This document shows, in pieces, positions 26,507-35,148 of a stretch of 64,000 nt of DNA. Position numbers and translations under genes: made by a program. The DNA lies in the NCBI GenBank assembly GCA_947458745.1, contig CANGYQ010000002.1, positions 248,001-312,000 on the forward strand. Direction: 5' to 3'. Under the pieces are notes generated by a model. That model did not search any database. It saw nothing but the letters and a program-made list of their open reading frames with translations, and had not been told where the DNA came from. The first letter of the stretch is position 1; every line of letters begins with the position of its first letter. This DNA is from Bryobacteraceae bacterium. Lineage in GTDB: Bacteria > Acidobacteriota > Terriglobia > Bryobacterales > Bryobacteraceae.

Positions 26507-27302
26507 GAAGATCATTGAACTGGCCAAGGTGAAGAACCCTTACGGTCTGGTGCAAGGCCCGGACAAGAAGTTGTACATCTGTTCGATCGACGACCACAAG
26601 ATCTTCCGGCTGGACCTGAAGTCGAAGAAGCTGGACGAAGTGGTGACCGGCCAGAATGAACCCTATGAGGTGCGCTTCGACAAACAGGGCAACCTCTTTT
26701 TTGTCGACATGAAGGCGCACGTGGTGAAGCGGCGCGACAAGAAGACGGGAGCGCTGACCATCGTGGCCGGTACGGGCGAGCCCGGCTTTTCCGGCGACGG
26801 AGGCCCGGCCGCCAAAGCCCAACTGAACCAGCCGCACGCCATCCAGTTTGACCCGCAGGGTCGCCTGCTGATCTGCGATATCCGCAACAACCGCATCCGC
26901 CGGGTGGATCTGAAGATGGGCTTGATCGAGACCTGGATGGGCAACGATGACATGCCCGTGAAGGGCCCACGCGCGATTGATTTTTCTCCCGATGGGACGC
27001 TGTGGCTGGCGCTTCGCGAAGGCAACGCGGTCTGGAAGGTGGATTACGCCACGAGGCAGCACACGGTCTTGGCCGACAAACTGCACGGCCCCAAGGGCAT
27101 CGTGTGGTCAGCCAAGGACAAGGGTGTCTACATCGCCGATACGGAGAGCCACGAGGTGACGTTTCTGGATGGGCAGACGGGCGCGCGACGCGTGGTGGCG
27201 GACAAGTTGAAGCGACCGCATGGGGTGGCGCTAAACCTGGCGGGACAGGTGTTGGTGGGTGATAGCGAGAACCATCGCGTCATCCAAGTGGACCCGCGTT
27301 AG
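26451..27302 (+). CDS. Secreted NHL-repeat beta-propeller protein
   Basis: 283 residues. The TTG start is backed by GGAGGAG at 26437-26443. A short signal peptide (TTLLLLLSAAWPEAPAA) lies entirely inside the overlap with the glycosyltransferase. Five to six NHL/SMP-30-like blades follow, for example GLVQGPDKKLYICSIDDHKI, EVRFDKQGNLFFVDMKAHVV, AIQFDPQGRLLICDIRNNRI and IDFSPDGTLWLALREGNAV. GTGEPGFSGDGGPAAKAQL is the common NHL insert. It is probably a periplasmic binding propeller or a lactonase-like enzyme; catalytic residues are not clear. It ends 1 base before the convergent dioxygenase gene. Confidence 0.82.
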   Translation: MTTLLLLLSAAWPEAPAAEKIIELAKVKNPYGLVQGPDKKLYICSIDDHKIFRLDLKSKKLDEVVTGQNEPYEVRFDKQGNLFFVDMKAHVVKRRDKKTGALTIVAGTGEPGFSGDGGPAAKAQLNQPHAIQFDPQGRLLICDIRNNRIRRVDLKMGLIETWMGNDDMPVKGPRAIDFSPDGTLWLALREGNAVWKVDYATRQHTVLADKLHGPKGIVWSAKDKGVYIADTESHEVTFLDGQTGARRVVADKLKRPHGVALNLAGQVLVGDSENHRVIQVDPR

Positions 27303-27303
27303 G

Positions 27304-27942
27304 CTAGCGCAGATAGACGCGTTGCAGGTGGCGGGGGCCGACGATCTGCTCGCGGCCATGCAGGCAACGCAGGTTGTCGAAGATCAACAGCTGGCCCGGC
27401 TCGATGATGACGCGCGTGGGTTTGGTGGCTTGGAGAGCAGTTTCAAATGCTCCCAGAGCTTCGGGCGCGGAGCCGGGTCGGGTGCCTTGAGAGGAGTAAG
27501 CCACTCGCGGCACGCCCCCAGCGTCGCGCGTCAAGACGCGGTGACCGGGCAGCGGGGCAGAGCCCAACTTGGCTTGGAACGTCAATGGTGGCACCTGTTC
27601 GAACTGCGGCTGCTCCAGCATCTCCACCACTTCAGGCGTCAACAAACGCAACACATCATCCAGGGCATAGAGCAGAGTGGCCGCCCGCGCTTCATTGTTC
27701 AAACCATAAAGCGCTAGCTTCTGCGGGCGAAGGTGAGGCGGGAGGAAAGCCGCGTCCGTGTGTGGGAGAAACGCGGCCCGGCCCAGTGAGGATTGCGTTG
27801 CCTCCAGACCGGCGGCGGGGCGCAGATCGTGGATGATGGCGCCGTCGCGTTCCTCCGGGTAGCCGAAGGGCTCACCAAAAGGCCGGACGGCCTCCAGTAG
27901 GGCGTCCGGCGGGATGTCACTCAGCAGTGTCCAAAGGTTCAT
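27304..27942 (-). CDS. TauD/TfdA-type Fe(II)/2-oxoglutarate dioxygenase, last gene of the ars operon
   Basis: 212 residues. The facial triad is visible as PHTDAAF (His61, Asp63) and RCLHGRE (His195), and Arg208 in LQRVYLR can hold 2-oxoglutarate. This matches the clavaminate synthase/TauD group, though the protein is short for it (usual 280-330). No signal peptide. Its ATG abuts the arsM stop as TAAATG, so it is translated with the arsenite methyltransferase. An oxygenase could act on a methylated or organic arsenical, or on an arsenic-containing metabolite (inference). The substrate is unknown; sulfonate or amino acid hydroxylation is the generic alternative. Confidence 0.82.
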   Translation of the reverse strand: MNLWTLLSDIPPDALLEAVRPFGEPFGYPEERDGAIIHDLRPAAGLEATQSSLGRAAFLPHTDAAFLPPHLRPQKLALYGLNNEARAATLLYALDDVLRLLTPEVVEMLEQPQFEQVPPLTFQAKLGSAPLPGHRVLTRDAGGVPRVAYSSQGTRPGSAPEALGAFETALQATKPTRVIIEPGQLLIFDNLRCLHGREQIVGPRHLQRVYLR

Positions 27943-28764
27943 TTAGGCAGGCTTGGAGGCCCGCACAAACGCGCTCATAAACTTGCCTTCCACTTGCGCG
28001 GCGATCTGGTCAAAATCGAGACCAGCACCCGACAGAAACGCGCGTGCGTCCTCTGCCTGATAGACGCGCGTGGGCTCCAGGTCGATTCCGGAAAAACCGG
28101 CGGCGGCCAATTTGGCCCGGTAGGCATTTTCTTCCAGAGCTCCGGCGACGCAGCCGATCCACAGTTCGACACTCTTGCGGACTTCAGCGGGCACTTCGCC
28201 CCGGACGACCACATCCGAAACGGCAAACCGGCCGCCGGGCTTGAGGACGCGGAACGCCTCGCGCAGGACGCGATCTTTGTCGGCGCTGAGGTTGATGACG
28301 CAGTTGGAGATGATCACGTCGACGCTCGAGTCGGGCAGCGGGATGTGCTCGATCTCGCCCTTCAGGAACTCGACGTTCTCGACACCGGCTTTCAGTTTGT
28401 TGGCGTTGGCCAGGGCCAGCATGGCGTCGGTCATGTCCAGGCCATAGGCCTTGCCGGTGGGGCCCACGCGCTTGGCCGAAAGGATGACGTCAATGCCGCC
28501 ACCGGAGCCGAGGTCGAGGACCGTTTCGCCGGGCTTCAACTCCGCCAGGGCGGTGGGATTGCCGCAGCCCAACGACGCCAGCACGGCCGATTCCGGCAGC
28601 GAGGCTTTCTCCACTTGCGTGTAGAGGCCGGAGGTGATGGGGTCAATCTCCCCGCAGCCTTCCGCACCGCCACAGCAGCTATTCGTCGAGCCCTGCGTCA
28701 CTCGGAGCGCGGCCTCGCCGTACTTCTGGCGGACCACTTGTTGGATGTCAATGATGGGTGTCAT
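27943..28764 (-). CDS. arsM: Arsenite S-adenosylmethionine methyltransferase
   Basis: 273 residues. The SAM site is ETVLDLGSGGGIDVILSA (80-97). The As(III)-binding cysteines are present at Cys67 (ASLGCGNP), Cys155 (ISNCVINLS) and Cys205 (WIGCVAGAL); the 50-residue gap between the last two equals that of the well-studied algal ArsM. Cys30/31 and Cys37 near the N-terminus (NSCCGGAEGCGEID) match the accessory pair and cluster. The enzyme methylates As(III) to mono-, di- and trimethyl forms in the cytoplasm. Its ATG overlaps the arsC stop as ATGA. Confidence 0.95.
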   Translation of the reverse strand: MTPIIDIQQVVRQKYGEAALRVTQGSTNSCCGGAEGCGEIDPITSGLYTQVEKASLPESAVLASLGCGNPTALAELKPGETVLDLGSGGGIDVILSAKRVGPTGKAYGLDMTDAMLALANANKLKAGVENVEFLKGEIEHIPLPDSSVDVIISNCVINLSADKDRVLREAFRVLKPGGRFAVSDVVVRGEVPAEVRKSVELWIGCVAGALEENAYRAKLAAAGFSGIDLEPTRVYQAEDARAFLSGAGLDFDQIAAQVEGKFMSAFVRASKPA

Positions 28765-29171
28765 AGTGCCTTCTTCAGTTCATTCAGATAGAGTTCACGA
28801 AACTGGGTACGGATCTGGTCCCGCACTTTGCGGAAGACCGCGATGTCGCTGCTCTTGGCCGGATCTTCGAACCCGATGTGCATGCGTTTGCCGACCTTGC
28901 CTGAAAACGTGGGACAACTTTCGTCGGCTTCACCGCAGACCGTGATGACGTAGTCAAACGGTTGATCGAGGAACTGGCGAACGTTCTTGGGCCGGGCGGC
29001 GGAGATATCCAGGCCAATCTCCTTCATCGCGGCGATGGCCAGCGGATGCACTTGGGGAGAAGGCGCGGTGCCGGCGGAATGCACTTCCAGGCGTGGGTCA
29101 AGTGACTTCAGCACGCCTTCGGTCATTTGGCTACGGCAGGAATTGCCGGTACAGAGAATCAGAATTTTCAA
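28761..29171 (-). CDS. arsC: Thioredoxin-coupled arsenate reductase (low-molecular-weight phosphatase type)
   Basis: 136 residues from TTG 29171, which has AAGGAGGA at 29175-29182 and gives the normal family length. The P-loop is ILCTGNSCRSQ (Cys7, CX5R). The relay pair is Cys79 and Cys86 (VITVCGEADESCPTF), the same 7-residue spacing as in the pI258-type ArsC. It reduces arsenate to arsenite, using thioredoxin. A second in-frame start, ATG 29237, overlaps the arsR stop and has AAGGAG upstream; it would add 22 residues with a hydrophobic segment (MLIKLALTLLVAAIVTARE). Both starts look usable. Confidence 0.92.
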   Translation of the reverse strand: MKILILCTGNSCRSQMTEGVLKSLDPRLEVHSAGTAPSPQVHPLAIAAMKEIGLDISAARPKNVRQFLDQPFDYVITVCGEADESCPTFSGKVGKRMHIGFEDPAKSSDIAVFRKVRDQIRTQFRELYLNELKKAL

Positions 29172-29230
29172 CTTTCCTCCTTCGCGGGCCGTCACGATGG
29201 CCGCCACCAACAGCGTCAGCGCAAGCTTGA

Positions 29231-29554
29231 TCAACATTTCCGGGTAATCTCCTTGGGGTTTACAACACTGGAGCGGGTGCAGCACTCCGCATAAAGGAAC
29301 TGGAGCAGATCGCGCAAGGCTTCGTCATTGGCGCGGTACCAGAGAAACTGGCGATCGCGCTCCACCGTGATGAGGCCTTCATTCTTCAGCTTGTCCAGGT
29401 GATGCGACAAAGTGGAGCCGGGGATGCCCAACTCCGCTTGCAAGTCCCCAGCCACCATTCCTTGGGGATGAGCCGATAGCAGGGTACGCACGATGCCCAG
29501 GCGCGCTTCCGAGCCCAGGGCAGCAAACATGTCGGCGTAGTGGGCGGTGCTCAT
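29231..29554 (-). CDS. arsR: ArsR/SmtB-family arsenic-responsive repressor
   Basis: 107 residues from ATG 29554; the longer frame upstream runs through the operator and is rejected. The winged helix shows ADMFAALGSEARLGIVRTLL, GDLQAELGIPGSTLSHHLDK (recognition helix) and the wing GLITVERDRQFLWYRA. The classical ELCVCDL site is absent. Instead Cys91-Cys92 (AECCTRS) and the terminal Cys107 form a likely As(III) site, like the C-terminal three-Cys site of the Acidithiobacillus repressor. It should repress its own operon arsR-arsC-arsM-dioxygenase through the palindrome just upstream. Confidence 0.93.
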   Translation of the reverse strand: MSTAHYADMFAALGSEARLGIVRTLLSAHPQGMVAGDLQAELGIPGSTLSHHLDKLKNEGLITVERDRQFLWYRANDEALRDLLQFLYAECCTRSSVVNPKEITRKC

Positions 29555-29555
29555 C

Positions 29556-29581
29556 GGTATTTCTACACTTGCAGAAATACC
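29556..29581 (-). promoter_or_regulatory. ArsR operator palindrome over the ars promoter
   Basis: A perfect 9-bp inverted repeat GGTATTTCT (29556-29564) and AGAAATACC (29573-29581) with an 8-base centre. It ends 1 base before the arsR ATG. A -10-like TAGAAA on the minus strand (29560-29565) lies inside it, 5 bases from the ATG, so bound repressor would block the polymerase directly. Confidence 0.75.
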
Positions 29582-29589
29582 GTTCCGTG

Positions 29590-32500
29590 TCAAGTCGAGG
29601 GTGTGGACTCAATAGCAGCGGGCCCCGCAGGCGGTCTGGCCGCCTGATGGGCTTCCAGCAGCCGGAGCAGTTCTTCGGCCCTCAGCGGCTTGCTGAGGTA
29701 ACCCGTCATGCCGGCGGCCAGGCAGGCTTCGCGATCAGTGTCGAGGGAATGGGCGGTGAGCGCCACCACCGCCGGTGCCGCCGCGCCCATCAGCGCGCGC
29801 AGTTGCCGGGTGGCCTCATAGCCATCCATCACCGGCATCTGGCAGTCCATCAGGACCAGATCAAAGGCCTGCTGCTGAGCCCGGGCCAACGCTTCCGCAC
29901 CATTGACGGCCAGCACCGCGTCGATGCCAAAGCGCTTGAGCATACCCTGGATCACCATTTGATTGACGGCGTTGTCTTCCGCCACCAGCACCCGCAGGTT
30001 TGGCAACTGGGTGGAGCCAGTACGGCGATCGGCTTTCACCTGGGGTGCGGCGGCGGCCACGGCGGGCAGCGTCAGGATGAACTGCGAACCTTCACCGGGG
30101 GTGCTGTGGCAGCTGATGGATCCACCCATGGCGTCCGCCAAACGCGAGGCGATGGCTAGGCCGAGGCCGGTGCCCCCATGCAAGCGCGTGGTGGATGAGT
30201 CCAATTGGACAAACTGCTGAAAAAGCAGCGGCAGCTTTTCGGCCGGAATGCCGATGCCGGTGTCGTTGACGGCCACCTGCAACTGGCCGGGTTGCCAGTG
30301 GAGCTTCACCTCCACGCCGCCTTGAGCGGTGAACTTAATGGCGTTACCCAGCAGGTTCAGCAGGACTTGCCGTAAGCGCGCCGGGTCGCCTTCGATCCAG
30401 GGCAGCGATGGCCCCTCGGAGGTGACTTGCACGGAGAGCCCCTTGGCTTGCGCCAGCGGCCCCACCAGATCCACCACCTCCTGCACCACGCGCGGCACCT
30501 GAACCGGAATCCGTTCGACCTCCAGCTTGCCCGCCTCGATCTTGGAGAGATCGAGGATGTCGTTGACGATGGTCAGCAGGGCCTCAGCGGAGGATCGCAA
30601 GGTGCCGAGCAGCTGGAGTTGCTGAGCCTCCAGCGGGGTCTGCTCCAGCAGTTGCGCCAGGCCGAGGACGCCATTCATGGGCGTGCGGAGTTCATGGCTC
30701 ATGGTGGCCAGAAACTCAGCCTTGGCGCGGCCGCCTGCTTCGGCCGCCAGTTTAGCTGCTTCCAGTTGCTGGGTGCGTTCGGCGACACGGAGGGATAGTT
30801 CCTGGTTGCTCCGCTGGAGCCGGGCCCCACGTTGCTTGACCCACCACACGACGGCGCTGAGCAGCAGGCCTAGCGCGAGAGCGCGGAACCAGATGGTCTC
30901 GTAGTAGCGCGGTGCGATGGTCCATTGAATGGTGGCTTCCGGTCCCACGGGCCCGGCCACCCCAGCGGCGCGCACGCGGAAGCGGTAGTGCCCGGGGCCG
31001 AGGTTGGCGTATTGGGCCTCGCGCTCCTCCGTCTTGGGCCGCCAATCGTGGTCAAGACCGTCCAGGCGATACTGGACCGCAATCAGCTTGGGCGACGAGA
31101 CACTGAAGGCATCAAAACGCACCTGCACGCGGGTGGTCCCGGCGGTGAGTTGGAGGTCCTTTTGCAGGGGCAACACTTGGTCCTCCACCACTATCTGCTG
31201 GATGGTGACGGTGGGGGAAAACTGGGGCGGCGCGACGCGATGGGCGTCAATCAACGTGATGCCCCGCATGGAACCGAACAAAAGACGCCCGTCGGCCAGG
31301 CGCACCGAGCCTTGCGCCCGGACCATACCGAAATTCAGGCTGCGCAAGCCGTCTTCACGCATCAGGCGCGCGGATGGTTCGCGGCGGCCTTGCAGCCAAG
31401 CCGCTGCGTCGATGCTTACCAGACCGTTGCGGGTGCCCAGCCAGAGTTGCCCTTGCGAGTCGCGCTGAATGGCGAACACCGAGTCCGAAGTTAAACCGAG
31501 TGTCCCCCAGAGGTGGCGGGCCGGGTCCCAGGTGATCAACCCGGTGGCCGTGCCTACCCACAGGAGCCGGGACGGCGAATCCCAGAAGAGTGCGTGGAGT
31601 TCGGTGCCCTCCGCCAGGCCGGGCGGCCGCTGGATCAATTCACCCGACGGGCTCCATTCCAGGAGGTTTTGGCCGTCGGTACCCCACACCATCCCCTCCG
31701 CGGTGCCGGTCAGGTGCCGGACGTTAGGTTGCCTTGAGACCACTCGCGAATCGTCAAAGGCCGTCAGCGAATCCTGCCGGAATAGACCACTGGCACGGGC
31801 CAGCAAGACCCCGCGGCCCTGCGGGTAGTGCCACCAGGAGAGAATCCGCCCGTGCGATTGGTGAAGTGGGTCCTCCACGAGTTCCGCGCGCCGGCCTACT
31901 AAGCGATAAAGAGCCGAGCTTGCCGCCAGCACCAGGTCACCGGAGCGCCGGTCCCGGTCCACCTGCCAGACGTTTCCCGGCACCGTCAAGGGATACACCT
32001 GGAAGCCGCCGGGCGACCAGCGGGTGAGGCCCTTGTTGAGGGAATAGATCCAGTGATCGCCGTTGGGTTCCTGATAGATGGAGTTGATGATGTCCCCCAC
32101 CAAACCTTCGGAGAGCCCGTAGTTGATCACGGCCGCACCGCGCAAGCGGTAGAGCCGCCCCACCTGGTCACCAATCCAGATGACCCCTTCGCGGTCTTCA
32201 TAGAGGCTGGTGACGGACATCTCCTCATGGATGGCGCCCAATTGGCGGGCTTCCACGATGTTGCCGGTTAGCCGGGCGATGCGTCCGCGGCCGCCCAGCC
32301 ACAGCACTCCCTGCCGGTCTTCGAGCATCGGCTCATAGAGGCTGGTCTGTTGAAACTCGCTCTGGATCACGTGGTTGTGCCAGCGGCCATTCTCCCAATG
32401 GGCCACCCAACCTTGTCCCCGCAGCCAAAGGCGATTCGCGGTGGCCAGCATGCGGAGGGGAACGCCGGGAGGCAGTGGGGCGATGCTGAGCCAGCCGGAG

Positions 32501-33207
32501 GTGGGAGTCCAGCGCCAGAGCTGCCGGTCGGTGCCGGCCAGCCAGACGTCACCGGCCGGGCCGGCGGCGGCGGCTAGCGGCTTGCTGGGAAACGTCGCGA
32601 CCGGTGGCGGTGGCGGACCGGGCCGGGTAGCGTTGGTGAGTTGATAGATCCCCGACTGGCCGACAATCCGCACGCCATCCGGCAGTGGGTGAGCCGCCCC
32701 GATGTTCAACGGAACCATCGTCTTCGGTTCCAGCGTGGTGACGCGGTCCGGGACGCCATCAAGGGTAGAGGCCGGACCGGCCGCCGCCAGGCGCAGCACT
32801 CCGGTTTTGGCGGTCAGCATCCACATCGTGCCGCGGCCATCCAGCACCGCCATGCGCACGGTGCGATCCATGGGCTGTTCCACGCTCCAGGGCAGCGGGG
32901 AGCTGGTCAAGCCGGTCAACCGGAGCATGCCGTTCGCCGTACTGAGCCACAGATAGCCGTCCGGTGACTGCATGATCGAGGCCACGGTCTCTTCCGGCAG
33001 CCGCCGCGTGGTGGACCAGGGTTCAATCAGGTAGTCCGCGAGCGGCCGGCCGGTTTCCACAGCCAAGGCGGGAAGGCTGAGGCATGCACCCAGCAGCGCA
33101 CCCAGCCAACCAGGCAGCCCGCCGGGACGGCCGTTCGCCGCGCGATTTTCCGTCAATGAAATAAGCCGACACACCACGTGGAGCGTATCGGCCAACCAGG
33201 AACCCAC
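29590..33207 (-). CDS. Giant hybrid sensor histidine kinase with two-component propeller and Y_Y_Y domain
   Basis: 1205 residues. An N-terminal leader (WLGALLGACLSLPALA) and about 700 periplasmic residues of Reg_prop blades (for example MQSPDGYLWLSTANGMLRL, IYQEPNGDHWIYSLNKGLTR, DSQGQLWLGTRNGLVSID) are followed by a Y_Y_Y domain (LDGLDHDWRPKTEEREAQYA) and one membrane helix (ALALGLLLSAVVWW). The HisKA box SHELRTPMNG has His838. The ATPase domain carries NLLGNAIKFT and GGTGLGLAIAS. A C-terminal receiver has LVAEDNAVNQ and Asp1121 (LMDCQMPVMDGYE). Unlike Bacteroidetes HTCS proteins there is no AraC-type output domain, so it must pass phosphate to another protein. Propeller sensors usually detect sugars. 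GTG start with a TATTAA box 5 bases before. Confidence 0.9.
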   Translation of the reverse strand: MGSWLADTLHVVCRLISLTENRAANGRPGGLPGWLGALLGACLSLPALAVETGRPLADYLIEPWSTTRRLPEETVASIMQSPDGYLWLSTANGMLRLTGLTSSPLPWSVEQPMDRTVRMAVLDGRGTMWMLTAKTGVLRLAAAGPASTLDGVPDRVTTLEPKTMVPLNIGAAHPLPDGVRIVGQSGIYQLTNATRPGPPPPPVATFPSKPLAAAAGPAGDVWLAGTDRQLWRWTPTSGWLSIAPLPPGVPLRMLATANRLWLRGQGWVAHWENGRWHNHVIQSEFQQTSLYEPMLEDRQGVLWLGGRGRIARLTGNIVEARQLGAIHEEMSVTSLYEDREGVIWIGDQVGRLYRLRGAAVINYGLSEGLVGDIINSIYQEPNGDHWIYSLNKGLTRWSPGGFQVYPLTVPGNVWQVDRDRRSGDLVLAASSALYRLVGRRAELVEDPLHQSHGRILSWWHYPQGRGVLLARASGLFRQDSLTAFDDSRVVSRQPNVRHLTGTAEGMVWGTDGQNLLEWSPSGELIQRPPGLAEGTELHALFWDSPSRLLWVGTATGLITWDPARHLWGTLGLTSDSVFAIQRDSQGQLWLGTRNGLVSIDAAAWLQGRREPSARLMREDGLRSLNFGMVRAQGSVRLADGRLLFGSMRGITLIDAHRVAPPQFSPTVTIQQIVVEDQVLPLQKDLQLTAGTTRVQVRFDAFSVSSPKLIAVQYRLDGLDHDWRPKTEEREAQYANLGPGHYRFRVRAAGVAGPVGPEATIQWTIAPRYYETIWFRALALGLLLSAVVWWVKQRGARLQRSNQELSLRVAERTQQLEAAKLAAEAGGRAKAEFLATMSHELRTPMNGVLGLAQLLEQTPLEAQQLQLLGTLRSSAEALLTIVNDILDLSKIEAGKLEVERIPVQVPRVVQEVVDLVGPLAQAKGLSVQVTSEGPSLPWIEGDPARLRQVLLNLLGNAIKFTAQGGVEVKLHWQPGQLQVAVNDTGIGIPAEKLPLLFQQFVQLDSSTTRLHGGTGLGLAIASRLADAMGGSISCHSTPGEGSQFILTLPAVAAAAPQVKADRRTGSTQLPNLRVLVAEDNAVNQMVIQGMLKRFGIDAVLAVNGAEALARAQQQAFDLVLMDCQMPVMDGYEATRQLRALMGAAAPAVVALTAHSLDTDREACLAAGMTGYLSKPLRAEELLRLLEAHQAARPPAGPAAIESTPST

Positions 33208-33212
33208 GCGAG

Positions 33213-33218
33213 TTAATA
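33213..33218 (-). promoter_or_regulatory. Possible -10 box of the sensor kinase
   Basis: TATTAA on the minus strand, 5 bases before GTG 33207, just past the argS stop. Confidence 0.4.
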
Positions 33219-33228
33219 TGCGTAAAGA

Positions 33229-35142
33229 TTACATATAGGTTGGGACAGGGATGCCTAAGACATGTAGCGTCCATTCCAGCTGTTGCGCAAAATAGCGGGT
33301 CAGCCAGACCAGCACCTGCCGGCGGCCGGCGTCCTGTTCACCGATGACGGAGTGGTCGTGATAGAAGCCACTAAAGGCCTGGGCGAGTTGGAAAGCGTAC
33401 CGCGATACATGCGCGGGCTCACCGGATTCCACCGCGCGCCGCACGGCCTGTCCGGCGCGGGAGCAAGTGAGCAGAAACTGCCACAGCCCCTCATCTTGTA
33501 AAGCAGCGGTAAGCGCCTGAGCACTGGGTTCCGCGCTATCGCCCGCCTTGCGCAGGATGCTGCGGGCGCGGACGGCGGAGTATTGCACGTAAGGCCCGGT
33601 TTCACCCTCAAAGCTGAGCGCTTCCTGTAAGTCAAAGGCGATGACGGTGGTCCGGGTGAACTTCAGCATGAAGAAACGCAGCGCGCCGATGGCGATCTGC
33701 GAGGCCACTTCGCGCCGTTCCGCTTCGGGCGCTTCGGCGTGCCGGGAGGTGACTTCCACCAAGGCGCGGTCAATCAGGGTATCCATCAGGTCGTCCGCCT
33801 TGACGCCCAAACCTTTGCGGCCGGAGACTTCGACGTGGCTCTTCTTTTTGTCTTCTTCCGACAGCTCAATACCCAGCTCCACGCAGGTGCGGGGGGAGAG
33901 CGCCACCATTTCATAGCTGAAGTGAATGGAGTTTTCCGCCTGCTGGCGGTAGCCCAGCGCATTCAGGCCCGCCACCACGACATCCTGCAAATAAGACTGG
34001 CGCGAATCGATGACGTTGTAGACCGTCGAGCCGCCGCCAAAGCCGGGTACGCCCTCGGTGGTGGAAGGCGTGCTGGTGGCCACCCAGACTCCGGGGAAGC
34101 CCGGAAGCGGCTCATAAAAGAAGTCCTTGCCCAGTAAACCGAACTTCCACAACTGGTAGGCGATGTCCTTGCCGACATAGGTAACGGTGCCGTTGGAGCG
34201 GACGATCACTTTGCTGTCGCCTTCATCTTCAGCGTCGTGTTCCCGGAAGGCCGAGGACGGCATCACCCAGCAGCCGGCGTTCTTGCCTTCGGTCTCAAAG
34301 TAGATGGCTTTGCGTTCCTTCAACTGCTCAAAGGCGTGGGCCCAGAACTGGAGGTGCAGAATCTCGCTTTCGCGTGGCAGGACGTCGTAGCCGATCCCCA
34401 GACGCGCCATGGTGCGCAGGTGGCAGCTGACGATGGCATCGGCGACAATGTGGCCGAGCCGGGCCAGTTCATCGGTGCCGCCTTCGATGGAATGCAGCGT
34501 GTCGGCGCGCCACTGCTTGGCCTCCGGATGGTCGTTGTAGTAGCTGGACACGCGGGCGTAGAGGTCCCAGCAGAGATGGTCAAAACGCGGCTGCTGAGCA
34601 AGTGCCTCCACTTCGGCGGGAGACTTCTTTTCGAGGTAATGGAAGCCCACCACGACGTCGGCCACCTGAACGCCGGTGTTGTCGATGTAGTTCTGCACCT
34701 CCACCCGTTGGCCGGTGGAGCGCAGCATCCGCACAAAGGTATCGCCCAGGACGGCGTTTCGCAAGTGCCCGATATGCGCCGCTTTGTTGGGGTTGATGTT
34801 GGTGTGTTCAACGATCACTTTGCCGGCGGAGGAGGGCGCAGCGGCGGGCGCGGCCAGTGATTCGGCATAGCTGGTGCGGTCCAGGCGGACGTTGATGTAG
34901 CCGTTGCCGGCGATCTCCAGCGCCGCGACGCCAGGGATCGCGCCCAGGCCATCCACAATCTGCTGCGCGATGGCGCGCGGGGCTTTCTTGAGCTGCCGGG
35001 CCAGTTGGAAGGCGACGGGCAGCGCGAATTCGCCAAAGGACGGCTCCTTGGGCTGTTCGATGGTGACGGGCACGTCAAGGCCCTGGCCCTGGAGATAGGC
35101 CTTCAGCGACTGGATGAGTTGAGGTTCAATCGTGTGGAGCAA
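33229..35142 (-). CDS. argS: Arginyl-tRNA synthetase
   Basis: 637 residues. The additional N-terminal domain (about 1-110) is followed by the class I HIGH motif in NKAAHIGHLRNAVLGDTF, the ID-NTG block VQNYIDNTGVQVADVV, and an anticodon-binding helical domain ending VLGIPVPTYM. No standard KMSKS is seen; SGRKGLGVKADDLMDTL stands in its place, as in several ArgS branches that lack the canonical loop. The start is TTG 35142: a GATAAT box ends 6 bases before it and no Shine-Dalgarno site is present, so the message is probably leaderless. Confidence 0.95.
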   Translation of the reverse strand: MLHTIEPQLIQSLKAYLQGQGLDVPVTIEQPKEPSFGEFALPVAFQLARQLKKAPRAIAQQIVDGLGAIPGVAALEIAGNGYINVRLDRTSYAESLAAPAAAPSSAGKVIVEHTNINPNKAAHIGHLRNAVLGDTFVRMLRSTGQRVEVQNYIDNTGVQVADVVVGFHYLEKKSPAEVEALAQQPRFDHLCWDLYARVSSYYNDHPEAKQWRADTLHSIEGGTDELARLGHIVADAIVSCHLRTMARLGIGYDVLPRESEILHLQFWAHAFEQLKERKAIYFETEGKNAGCWVMPSSAFREHDAEDEGDSKVIVRSNGTVTYVGKDIAYQLWKFGLLGKDFFYEPLPGFPGVWVATSTPSTTEGVPGFGGGSTVYNVIDSRQSYLQDVVVAGLNALGYRQQAENSIHFSYEMVALSPRTCVELGIELSEEDKKKSHVEVSGRKGLGVKADDLMDTLIDRALVEVTSRHAEAPEAERREVASQIAIGALRFFMLKFTRTTVIAFDLQEALSFEGETGPYVQYSAVRARSILRKAGDSAEPSAQALTAALQDEGLWQFLLTCSRAGQAVRRAVESGEPAHVSRYAFQLAQAFSGFYHDHSVIGEQDAGRRQVLVWLTRYFAQQLEWTLHVLGIPVPTYM

Positions 35143-35148
35143 ACTGCA

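Noticed and set aside
29555..29593. N-terminal extension of ArsR
   Set aside because: It would translate through the operator palindrome, and the winged-helix fold starts right after ATG 29554.
33229..35142. ArgS as inactive because KMSKS is missing
   Set aside because: Many ArgS enzymes lack a canonical KMSKS and use a compensating loop; all other motifs are present.
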